Source of the DNA: Lenzites betulinus
Lineage: Eukaryota > Basidiomycota > Agaricomycetes > Polyporales > Polyporaceae
DNA: 64,000 bases
Assembly (NCBI GenBank): GCA_022264855.1
Contig: JABYQU010000043.1
Span: 62,001 to 126,000, forward strand
Direction of reading: 5' to 3'
Made by a program: the position numbers and the translations under genes. This document shows, piece after piece, positions 27,365 through 36,904 of the stretch (positions within the stretch are counted from its first letter, which is position 1; each line of letters begins with the position of its first letter). The notes beneath the pieces are model-generated. The model was given only the letters and a program-made list of their open reading frames with translations. It was not told the origin of the DNA and made no database searches.

Positions 27365-29528
27365 CTACACCTTGATTCTTCTGACCTCGTACCTCACCTT
27401 CTCAGTGTCCCGCACGAGGACGATCACCTTGCCCGAGCCGTCCTCCCAGTGGTCGACGCGCCGCAGCTTCGGGCACTTCCACGCCAGCACCGCCGCCACC
27501 TCGTCGTTCTTGCGCACCCGACTGCGGTCCGACAGCGTCAGCGCGCTCCCGTCCGAGCTCGCGACCTCGTAGAAGAAGCGGACGCCGTGGAACGTCGTCA
27601 GCTCACTAAACTGCGCGAGCACATTCGCCCATTCCGTCTGCGGAGAGTTCAGCGTCAGACCGCAGGCGCAACTTACAGTTACACAACATGAAGACGACTC
27701 ACGAAGTTAGACGACACGTTTGCAACCTGCAGCGCGCCCCTGCTCAACCCGCCGACAGCGCTCCCGCCGGCCCCCGACACGCCCTCCTTCTTGCCGAGAT
27801 CAAGCCAGGTCAGGCGGGGGACGCACTCCGCCAGCCTGCGCACGTCCTCCATCTCGTTCCACCCCACGAGCTCCAGGCGACGCACGGTCTGCGCCCCACA
27901 CGTCTTCAACGCCTCCAGGAAAAGTCGGTCGCGCGGGGATCCGCTGAGTCGCACGCCCTTCAGTGTCTCGAGCGGGCGGCCCTCCGGGGCGTCGATCGGG
28001 CACGTCAAAAGGGCACTCGCAAAGTCTCGGCTCGCCTTCAGCTCTTTCAGCTTCGGCAGACATCCCGGGGGGAACTTGAACGCCGCGAGCGCCGCACCGC
28101 CCGCCTGACCAGCCGCGCCGAACGCGACGTCGACATGCAGCACCTCCAGGTTGACGTGTGCGAGCAGGAACGTCGCGGCGGCGTCGAGGCCCGCGTCCGG
28201 GGTGCACCACAGGTTCGTGAGCGTGAGTGCGCGGAGGTGCGCCCAACGGCCGCACAGGAGGAAGTCGTCCGCGACGGGGTTGAAGAACCCGGGCCCGCGC
28301 CGCGGGACGTAGCTGAGCGCGAGCGTGTCGAGGTTCGGGCAGCCGTTGAGCATCGCGGAGACGCGCGCGAGCTCGGGCTCTTTGGCCGCGCCGAACATGT
28401 TCTTCGTGCCGTGGAAGCTTGCTTTCTTCAGATCGCGTAGCTAATAACAGAAGTCAGTTCGAGCGCTATATCCAGGCTGCATGTAGGACGTACTACCAGT
28501 TGGTTCGGCTTCTTGGACGCGTCCTCTGCGGATGTTTCTTCGCTAGTCGAATGAAAGACGAGGTTGTCGTGCACCTCCACCTCTTCGATGCTCCCGCACT
28601 TCGCCAACGCCGGCCACACGCTCTCAAACGCGACCAGCGAATGCGTGCACTCCCACTTGACCGACCGCAGCGCCGTCATGCGCTCCAGCGCGCGCACGAG
28701 CCACCGCTCCTGCGTCGCATGCATCCCCAGCTCGTCCCCCGTCTCCTCCAAGTCCGTCTCCGTGCGCTCGATCCCCGGCGGCACGACCTCCGCCTCCTTC
28801 GGCGCGCGCTCGTCCAGCACCTCCAGCCTGCGCACGTTCCGCGCCAGCGCGCGGTGCACGACCAGATGATGCCACACGCGCAGCGCGCTCGCCTTCGCGC
28901 GCACGACGCGGTATTGCGCGTGCCGCGGCACGACGACGTCGCGCAGGCGCGTGCACGTCGCGCCGAGCGCGCGCAGGTCGCGCACGCCGTCCACCCAGAA
29001 CGCGACCGCGTCGAGCAGCTCCGTCGGGAGGCGCACGAGCGTGCGGCGCGGCGCGCACGCGCACGGGGGGCACGCGCACCCGGGCGCCGCGGCCTGCACG
29101 AACGGCTCGACGGTCCCGAGGAGGTGCAGCGCGAGCCGGTGCTCGTCGGGCGTGAGCGTGTACTGCGCGGCGCCCGCGCGGGCGGTGAGCAGGCGGCGGA
29201 GCGTGGCGAGCGCGGCGAACGGGTCCTTGCGGTCGTGTGCGGCGAGGTTCGTGTCGACTGGGTGCAGCGCACGGCCCGCGCTCGTCCTGGGCTTCGGCTT
29301 GCCTGTCTTCACTGTCTTTGCTGTCTTCGTAGGCTTTGCGTTGAGGCTCGGGTGTGAGATCGACGTTGACTTGGTGTGGGCGGATCCGGTGGACAGAGTA
29401 GACCCCGGCGGACCTGGCGATGTTGCTTTGGACTTTGAAGACTCTGAAGCGGATGTGCGCGATGCAGTGCCTCGTCCCCGAGGTCCGGAGGCCACAAGGG
29501 AGCGGGCAGGCCCATTTGCGGACGACAT
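27365..29528 (-). CDS. F-box-type protein with leucine-rich C-terminal region
   Basis: Three exons (28497-29528, 27703-28440, 27365-27637) are in phase and give 680 residues. The first 150 residues are Ser/Thr/Lys-rich. A cysteine cluster CACPPCACAP precedes the F-box-like helix VRLPTELLDAVAFWVDGVRD and LRALGATCTRLRDVV. The remainder contains repeated leucine-rich stretches (LDTLALSY, LRALTLTN, LEVLHVDV, LKELKAS, VRRLELVGW), suggesting an LRR-like solenoid. The likely role is substrate adaptor of an SCF ubiquitin ligase, inferred from the fold only. The coding sequence is extremely GC-rich in its 5' exon, which produces several long but meaningless frames on the other strand. Confidence 0.78.
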
Positions 29529-29942
29529 GGCCGCCCTATGAGACGCGTCCAGTCAGATCGGGGACTGACCGGACGGATGGACTTGCGAAACAAATATCGA
29601 CAGACGTTGCGGGAGGAGGCCTAGGGGAGTGTGATGAGTAGGACTGAGCTGACTCCGACTCGCAGAGGGGATATTGAAGCTAGCTGCCTAGGCCTGTACA
29701 CTCGGGACCGACGGTGCGCGCCGCGTGGGTATCGATTGATGACTCCCATACAACTACACCAGCTTTACGGATACACAGCCTATCATCGTGGGTTACCTTG
29801 TGTGCAAGGTCACCTCACCCCCACAATTGAAGCGCATTTCGACCAGCGCCCGTCGGGCCGGTGGGCCGCCTCTCAAGCACCCGTAAAGGTTCGAGGCACC
29901 GGCCCAGCTGGGCGGCACTTAGCTAGTAAACTAGATAATTTG
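29529..29942. repeat. Intergenic segment holding one copy of a diverged repeat
   Basis: The part from about 29793 to 29960 resembles sequence near 31530-31730. Shared pieces are accttgtgtgcaaggtcacc (with one change), ggcggcactt and a taaactag...atttgtt...gcc block. It abuts and slightly overlaps the 3' end of the Swi5-like gene. Confidence 0.35.
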
Positions 29943-30275
29943 TTAGCCAACCTCCTTGAACAGCGTTTGCTAGCCCGTGGCGCGCATTCCTCGACGATAT
30001 CATGACAGCAACAACGGGCATACATACCTGTGCGGCGTCTTTGGCTTCGTTGTACTGGTGTAGGGACTTGATGTGCCGCGACACGATCTGCTCGGCGTTC
30101 TCGCCCTCGCTATATGCGTGTGTAACGTCAATAAGAACTCCTCAAAACCCTTCAGAGTCGCCAGAGCTTACTTAAGGACTGACTGTATCTCATTGACCTC
30201 CGCCTGAAGAGCCTCTATGCGGGCTTGCTGAGCCTGCGTCGGAGTTGAGTGGGATGCATCCCGAATGAGGGTGCG
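29943..30275 (-). CDS. SWI5: Swi5-like recombination mediator (start unresolved, short C-terminus)
   Basis: Two well-supported exons, 30172-30275 and 30028-30109, join across a 62-nt intron. They encode QARIEALQAEVNEIQ, then GENAEQIVSRHIKSLHQYNE and AKDAAQ. A basic-rich leucine coil followed by (I/V)xxHIxxLHxYNExKDxxQ is the signature of Swi5/Sae3, the Rad51/Dmc1 mediator partner of Sfr1/Mei5. Known Swi5 proteins continue for about 15-20 residues with an LIGxLA helix. Here the next acceptor gives only QTLFKEVG and the stop at 29943-29945. The 5' exon is uncertain: a frame starting at ATG 30446 gives MTVALRDASYSEASW but no phase-correct join was found. The gene may be functional with a different tail, or truncated by the repeat at its 3' end. 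Confidence 0.6.
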
Positions 30276-31007
30276 CTGCCGTGATCACACCTTGCTGGAC
30301 GTCCTCGCGTGCATCGTGCTGCGTCTGAGATCGGTGGGAATGGCGAACCCGTCGTTCTTCGTGGTCGTGCGGTACAAGAGGCGATCGCGGACGGCGGGAC
30401 GCCAGGACGCCTCGGAGTAGGACGCGTCTCGGAGTGCCACGGTCATGTGATGGCTGCTCTAGACGAGCAGCCGTGCCCGACTTCGACTCTGACTGCTACT
30501 CTGAGTCTGACTGCACTAGCAGACCTTATATGTTCGCATGGACAGTATTTATTGGCTGCAGTTGGGAGGACCTCGACGCGCGCGACAAGGAGAAACAAAC
30601 TTCAAAAGATGGTAATACCATCGGCGTGCCAGTCCCTATATGGAAATCGCAGTATTCAACATGTTTCCACTACCACTGCCGAGAAGTTCATACACCCTGA
30701 AGTAGCGTAAGAGCCGAGCACACACTATAGGCCACACAAAAACACTAGGCTGGCATGCTATTATACGCGATTCGGAAGCCGTCTCGCTGACTATGACGCA
30801 TGCCGTTCGAGGACATCGAGAACGTGTTCAGCGGAGCGTCTCACAATTCGGACTGGGCAACGACATGGTTATTCGGCCGCAACGCTCTAGGCCGTAGATG
30901 AGCCGACGGGAGGATGACATGGTCAGCCTCTTGCTGACAGCCCCGGGGGAATAAAAAGCGGGGTGGGACGTGCTCTCTCCCCATCCGCCTCTTCCCTTCC
31001 TTCCTCC

Positions 31008-31380
31008 ATGGCCGGTGCGTTTCCCCTTCCTTTTCCCACTTCCCTCATGCTGATATTTTCTATCTCCTTCACCACTGACGCGCCCTCCACCACAGACACT
31101 GGAGCGCCGCCGACTGCCGACAGCCCAAGACATTCAAGGGCCCGCAAGGGAGGGCAGCCGTTGTCTGCCGGGTGGCTAGCCCTGTCGTGTCAGTCTCGAG
31201 GCATAGCGACCCGGGTGCGCACACCCGTAGCAAGCCGTCTGCTGCCACACACAAGGTGCGTCCCGAGGGAGGGACACTGTCCTGGCGCATACCTTTTCGT
31301 GGTCCTCGGGATAAGTACCTGCTCGTGCGCTGCTCCTCGTCGGGCGGTGCGCGGGCGGGGAAACCAAAATGCGCTTGAGG
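31008..31380 (+). CDS. Possible small gene, unrecognised
   Basis: An ATG in a good fungal context follows a CT-rich leader, and a canonical donor (GTGCGT) follows after seven coding bases. The acceptor CACAG at 31091-31095 opens one of three frames. One reads ADTGAPPTADSPRHSRARK. Another, entered out of phase, stays open as a basic stretch to about 31254. No domain is recognised. The promoter-like signals are the main reason to list it. It could equally be a noncoding transcript. Confidence 0.2.
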
Positions 31381-31519
31381 TAGGTCTTTCCTTCTCTAGC
31401 ATGCAGCTATGTAGTGTACATAGCCGCGTGCCAGTGGGATGTATGCCATATATCATCAATATTTGTTAAAGTGTCCTCCGAAACCGGATTGCATGCACAG
31501 TACAGGCAAACATCGAATA

Positions 31520-31735
31520 AACTAGGGGATTTGTTGGCCCGCCGATCAGTTATAAGTTGGACCATTACCTTGCGTGCAAGGTCACCCGGATTGCAATATT
31601 GAAACAGCTTTTCCTGCGCGCCGCAGCCCTTCTCGGAGCTGTATAGTAGGTCCAGGCAGAACGGGTCCGGCCGCATGGCTCCGAACACACGCAAGGTCTG
31701 CGCCGACGTCTAGGCGGCACTTCCCTAGTTAGATG
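31520..31735. repeat. Second copy of the diverged repeat near 29.8 kb
   Basis: It contains accttgcgtgcaaggtcacc, ggcggcacttccctagtt and an aaactag...gatttgttggcc block, also seen in the 29793-29960 segment but in a different order. The core accttgcgtgcaaggt is nearly palindromic. Confidence 0.35.
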
Positions 31736-32221
31736 GTCAGTCGAATAATCATCTCAGGCCGGCGATGGCATCTAGTCAGGGTGCCGCGCAGCAACTATGG
31801 CACAGCTCGACATTTGTACGAACTCCTACTCTTCTGAACGAAGTTACGATGATTTCCTTGCACTTGCAAACAGCGGCGCAGTCGAGGCCGCCATAATCAC
31901 GGCCATGGTTCATCCGTTAGTCCATGTCATTACAGCAAGCACCCAAGAGCAAGAAAAACATGACGCGGCATTACAGATAGGCGAGGCAACAAACTGAAAG
32001 TACCAGAACAAGGCGTCGGGTCCTATGTATGTATCCGTACGAGTGCGTGATAATATCGTGGGGGGAGAGGGGAGCTATCAGCTATACAGGGTCTGTCTGT
32101 CTGTCCGCGCGGGCTGCCAGAGAAGTGCTGTACGGGCGGAGCGCCAAGTCGTGAGAGGGACGGCCGCAACAGAGTCTAGACGGCGGGAAGACAAGAGCAA
32201 GTAATGACGGAAATATGCCCG

Positions 32222-34580
32222 TCACGCTTCGCGGTCCTCCACGCTCGCCTTCTCGATGCTGTCGTCGCTCGCGGGCGGCGCAGCGCCCTCCTCCGCGTGC
32301 TGGCGCTTCACGTCGTCAACGTACACCACCTTCTCGTCCTCGTAGTTCGTCTCCTTCACCGAGCGGATCACGAGGTACGCGAGCGGGAGCGAGAACAGCA
32401 TCAGGATCCACGACGCCAGGTGCTCGTTCAGGAACGGCGTCGACACGGCGTCCATCCCGAACGACCCCGCCGAACCCGCGGACTGCAGCGCCTTGTAGAG
32501 CCCCGCGTACCGCGCGAGCGTGAACGGGTCGTTCGACATTGCGGACATGATCCAGTATGCGAGCGCCTGGTAGCACGCGTCCGAGAAGTAGTCTGCGAGG
32601 GCGCACTTGTCAGCTCCGCGGCGAAACGGGGCACACACGGCACTTACAGAAGAAAAAGAGCGCGCCCTTGCCCTTGTAGTTCGCGTCGTGGTAGTTGATG
32701 CGGTTCGTGTCGCTCACGTCCGCGCGCGTGAACGTGACCTGCCACGCGAGCGCGACCGACCACACGATGATCACGAGCACGGTCACGACCGCGAGCCCGA
32801 GGTAGCCGCGCGTGCGCCGGTGGAACCACTTCAGGTCGAGGCAGAAGTAGCCGATCATGAGCGCGCCCACGATGGCTCCGGCGCCCTCGAGCGTCGCGTT
32901 CAGCGCACGCGTCGGGCCGTCGAAGATGTTCGCGTTGATCGCGCCCTGGTACGCGTAAAAGTAGTTGGAGGCAAAGAACATCGGGACGAGGGCTGGCGCG
33001 GCGCGTCAGCAGAGTTCGCGGGCAGAAATTGAAGGAGGCGCACCCATCATGCGCCAGTCCTTGAGCAGACGCAGCATGCCGACCACCTCTTCGTGGGGCT
33101 TGGAGGTGGCTTCGAGCTTGACGATCGTGCCGTCGGAACGGATGACCCTGTTCGGTGGCAGTACCAGGAAGGACGATGCAACGCCGACAAAGATGATCAC
33201 CAAGAACGCCTGCAGAGCAAAATCAGCGCCTGCCTCTCTCGCGGGAGAAGTGGATCGACGTACAATGTACGTGGAAGTCGACACCGCGGACAACTTGCCG
33301 CTCTCGATGTTGATTGCGAGCGCGATGATGGAACCAATGAAGGAGCCAAACTGGAAGATCGCCCAGAAGATCGCGAAGGCTTTGCCCTTGTCCTTCTCGA
33401 GCGGATAGGACATCATGATCGCACCCTGGGCGGACCACAGCAGCGCTGCAGAGACGCCGAGGATTGCGCCGGCGAAGATGACGAACCAGCCAGTTCCCTG
33501 CGTCTGGTAGCTGGAGAATAGTTGTTAGCACATCTAAACGAGACGAGCCCAGCGTATTTTGTAGAAAGCGAACCGAGACGTGACGCGGTGTGCAGAAACG
33601 GGTTCCGTTTCGCGTGAGCACGCGACCTGCAAGTCTGGTGACCTACGCGTCGCGTCGCGTCCATGGATGCGCGCCTCGAGCCTATGTGTGACGTACAGGG
33701 CGGGCAAAGAACAGGGCAACGTATTGCACTAGAGGTGACATGGTGGAAGAGAGCCAAGAGACGAGCGCCAAACCGCTCGTCTCGCTCTCTTCCCCATGCG
33801 TACACCCAACTTAGTAAGCACTTCTTCGCCCCAAGACTCGTTCCTCGCCCATGGCCGTACTAGTCACACGTCCGAACAGCACATGTGCCGTGAACGGAGA
33901 AGAAGCGTGGTGTCAGATGGAGCGCCCATGCTGCATCCACGTCAACTTGAGACGGTCACAAGAGCACGGAGCGTGCGGTGCACCCCGGTAACCCGAGCCC
34001 GTTCCCCGCATCGGAGGACAGAGACCTCGCCCACCCCGCATCAGAGGAAGGAGACCTCGCCCGCCCGAGATTTGTCCCGGGCGCGGACGCGTTCGCCGAC
34101 TCGGATACTGCCACAAGCTGGAAGACGCGACTTACCACCAGAGGGAGCCGACGTAGAGCGCATAGCCGAGCGTGCCGATGAAGAGGGTGAGCCGGGGACC
34201 GAGGACTGCACAAGAGGTTCAGCACGGAGCGGCAAAAATGGAGAGGTGAGCGGGACGTACGGTTGTTGATAGCACCACTGATGAGACCGGTGATAGCAAA
34301 GGTGCCGTAGAGGACACCGTTGGAGGTGTCGGAGAGGGAGATGTCGCTCAGACCTCCGGCACCGAGGTTGGAGACAGCGCTGAACATGCCCACTGTGGCA
34401 AAGCTGAGAGGGACGGGCGTGAGCACGTTTTGAGACGCATATAGGCAGGTGGACATACCATGTTATGCCGACGAGCACGACCTGAGCCGTAGGCGTGCTG
34501 TTCGAGCGCGTTCAGACGAGTAACGAGGAGGGGGATGGCGGGACGTACGTGTACCACTGGGGGAACTTGAACTCGACCAT
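32222..34580 (-). CDS. UNC93-like major-facilitator membrane protein
   Basis: A multi-exon minus-strand gene with start ATG at 34580 (MVEFKFPQWY) and stop at 32222. The early exons (34549-34580, 34459-34497, then from 34403 down) splice to WYTTPTAQVVLVGITCFATV and AVSNLGAGGLSD. LYGTFAITGLISGAINN follows. Later exons give SAALLWSAQGAIMMSYPLEK, IFWAIFQFGSFIGSIIALAI and a C-terminal half with a further set of hydrophobic segments, ending in a charged tail. The order and the SxxNLGAGG and WxAQGAYxxxY-type motifs fit the UNC93/DUF895 branch of the major facilitator superfamily, with about twelve membrane helices. The substrate is unknown. One intron, 33511-34135, is 625 nt, roughly ten times the local norm. 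Confidence 0.82.
33511..34135 (-). other. Exceptionally long intron with hairpin and tandem repeat
   Basis: The donor CTCTGGTG/GTAAGT and acceptor CTCCAG/CTACCAG join the transporter in phase. Inside it, gagacgagcg at 33758-33767 pairs perfectly with cgctcgtctc at 33774-33783 around a six-base loop. Two imperfect copies of a roughly 30-base unit (cccgcatc-gaggacagagacctcgccc) lie side by side at about 34007-34066. Confidence 0.6.
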
Positions 34581-36904
34581 GGTTGAGGACGAGGAAGTGG
34601 GGGCGAGCGCACGGAGGCGGACGGGGAGCGAGGACCTTATAGCATAACGGCGGTGGAGAAGATGATAAGAAGCCAGATATGGGCTGGGGCAGGCGAGCAT
34701 CCACATGCTGCTCCCAGATCGCTTGATGGTGTTCTGACACTCCCTCCGCCGCCAACTCTATTCGTGTTCACATGAGCCTCCGCCCGTCCTTCCTCGGCTC
34801 GACCCTCCGCCCTGCACACCCTCCATTTTCGCTGTGCCTGGCGTCTCACTCGCTCTCTCTACATTTCTGGCCCCGCGGAATGGACCGTTGTCGATAACGA
34901 TACGCCAGGATACGCTCGGCGGCTTTGCGATGGCCCTTGCACAGATCCGTCGAAAGCACGCTGGTCCAGACCCCTGCTCGACGCGAGAAGCCCCGTCCAC
35001 GGAGTGCGAACTGCCCTTCGCTTCCTCGCCATCACGCGCAGGCCTCTTGCCTCCGCGCAACAGCGAAACCATGCCCGGTCCCGTGCTCACGCTCGCAGCG
35101 CTCGCAGATGCAGCCGCCAGATGCGAACTATGCCGTCCGCTGATCCGCCGCGCCCGGACGAAGTGGACGAACTTGCTCGCCGATATGGGAAACGCACTAC
35201 GGCTGGACCGCGCCGCGCCCCGGTCCTCGCGTGCCGGCCTATCTCACACGGCGACAAATCGCGCGTCGGACACACAACGCCTCCTGGAACGCGGCCATGG
35301 AACGCGACTCGGCAGGTGGCACTGCTCCCTGCCGGCGCATATTGAAAGTCAACAGGCTGCAAGGCACAAGATCCCGCCGCGATGTATCAAGGTACACCGC
35401 TAGAGCGACTTTATTGATCTTATCGTCATGGGAGGCCGGGTCTCTCCTGGAGGCTGGCGATTAGCCGTTGTATAGCGTTGTGCAGTGTTCTTGCCACTGC
35501 TAATCTGCCGTGGGCCATTGCCAGCTGGCTTCTGCGATTCTGCCGGCGAAGGGGCTTAGAAGCACTCGACAGAACTCCGAGCGCCCAAACTTTGAGAGTG
35601 AGAGAGCTATCAAGTTGTGCAGACGTGTAAGTGGGATTATTTATTCCAGTAAAGCAGGGTACTAGCTGAACGCGGTCGTACTACGACAGTTGTGTGCGGA
35701 TAGCACCTCCTATGGGCCTCTACATTCTGCCATATGCAATTGTCGTGGCCGAGCGTGGCCGTTTGTCTTCAGACGCGTGCATACAAACAACTTAACTAGC
35801 GGCCGTCGGGGACGAGATTGCTCGCTACGCGCGTGAACACAGGCTACATCCGAGTTTCTATTCAAAGGGTTTCTCAAAGCTCTTCATGCTATCAGTTGCG
35901 GCGTAAGGTGTCGAGGATTAGTGAAGCATTTTGTTGTGGCGGAATTACGATGGGCCCTTTGGCTTTCACACCTTTCAAATTCCCACGCGCGGCGCGACAA
36001 GGCGCTTACATGAGTGGATGGGCGCTAAACCACACCACTCCCTGACGAGCCTCCAGAGCCTCGTATGTGTTGCACAACACATCCGCGACTCTTCAAACCT
36101 TCCATGGATGTGCATTATGCTGTTAAGAACGTGATTTCAACCCCAATGATGTGGGTGACAACACCATGAACACGTATGCGCTCCAATACTACATCTCCCG
36201 GGTGGGTTTCGGTTTGCGAGCGGACAATTTGTTGTTGTTTGGTCGATTCCTGTTCACGATAGAGATGCTCGCTTCGCTCGCAACTAGACGCGCCACCGAT
36301 CGACACAACTTGGTGGAAGCAATGTTCAGAGTCCATATCAATGCACCGTGAATATCTTCACTCACTCACTCACTCACTCCAGTACTTCTTGTTGGAAAAT
36401 GCTCGCCATCTCGCCAGGTGGCGCGTGCCACCCCTGACAATTGCATGGCAAATGGCGTACTAGGATGGTGAGACGCGGGCGCTTAAGGGCGCTCACTAAG
36501 TCCAGGATGGGGAGAGTGCACCTTGGGCCATCGAAAACACTGGTGTGGGTCCAACCTCGTATGAGCTGAACTCGTCCCCGAAGCAAGACGTCCGAGCAGT
36601 GAAGTGGTGTGTAGGACAAACCTCGAGCTCGCCGCCCTCAACGCATATGGGCGCTTAATCTCACCATCCTAACATATAGCTTATTCACTCTGGCGCACCA
36701 ATGATCGTGAAACTGTACAGGATGGTTCCGTTCCGTACTGGGTCTGAGATCTTAACCATTCCGTTTGATGTATGCCACACCCGGTGTACGTATATGTTGA
36801 GCTGATGGCCGTTCGATTGGCAACCTCTTGCGAATTGACGATAGCAGAGTAGTGTGTTTCCGTTCGACGGCTATGGATACAGTATTTAACACACTAGCAC
36901 TTCC
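34581..36904. other. 2.3 kb region without a supported gene
   Basis: The left part should be the promoter of the UNC93-like gene. A 189-codon plus-strand frame at 34834-35403 has no recognisable domain and a composition typical of GC-rich noncoding DNA. The right part is AT-richer, includes a TCAC tetranucleotide array near 36357-36377, and ends in the 3' region of TRL1. Confidence 0.4.
36357..36377 (+). repeat. TCAC tetranucleotide microsatellite
   Basis: About five tandem units of TCAC/CACT in cttcactcactcactcactc. This is the complement of the TGAG array at 21948-21970. Confidence 0.7.

Larger units (their letters stand above)
30276..32221. other. 1.9 kb region with no secure gene
   Basis: The first 170 bases may include the 5' exon of the Swi5-like gene. 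An AT-rich 30470-30950 segment has no gene. A TATA-like aataaaaag near 30950, a CT-rich leader and an ATGG at 31008 look like a promoter and start. The best spliced product (intron 31015-31095) is short and matches nothing I know. The part from 31480 to 31740 resembles the repeat beside the Swi5-like gene. Confidence 0.35.

Noticed and set aside
29781..29960. Possible tRNA because of ggttcgaggc
   Set aside because: The flanking sequence cannot fold into a cloverleaf and the B-box does not match; no tRNA was seen in the window.
31797..31997. 66-codon frame MAQLDICTNSYSSERSYD...
   Set aside because: Short, without a promoter, domain or splice context; could be chance.
34834..35403. 189-codon frame upstream of the UNC93-like gene
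   Set aside because: No domain, no clear promoter or splice signals of its own, and it lies in the expected promoter of the minus-strand gene.
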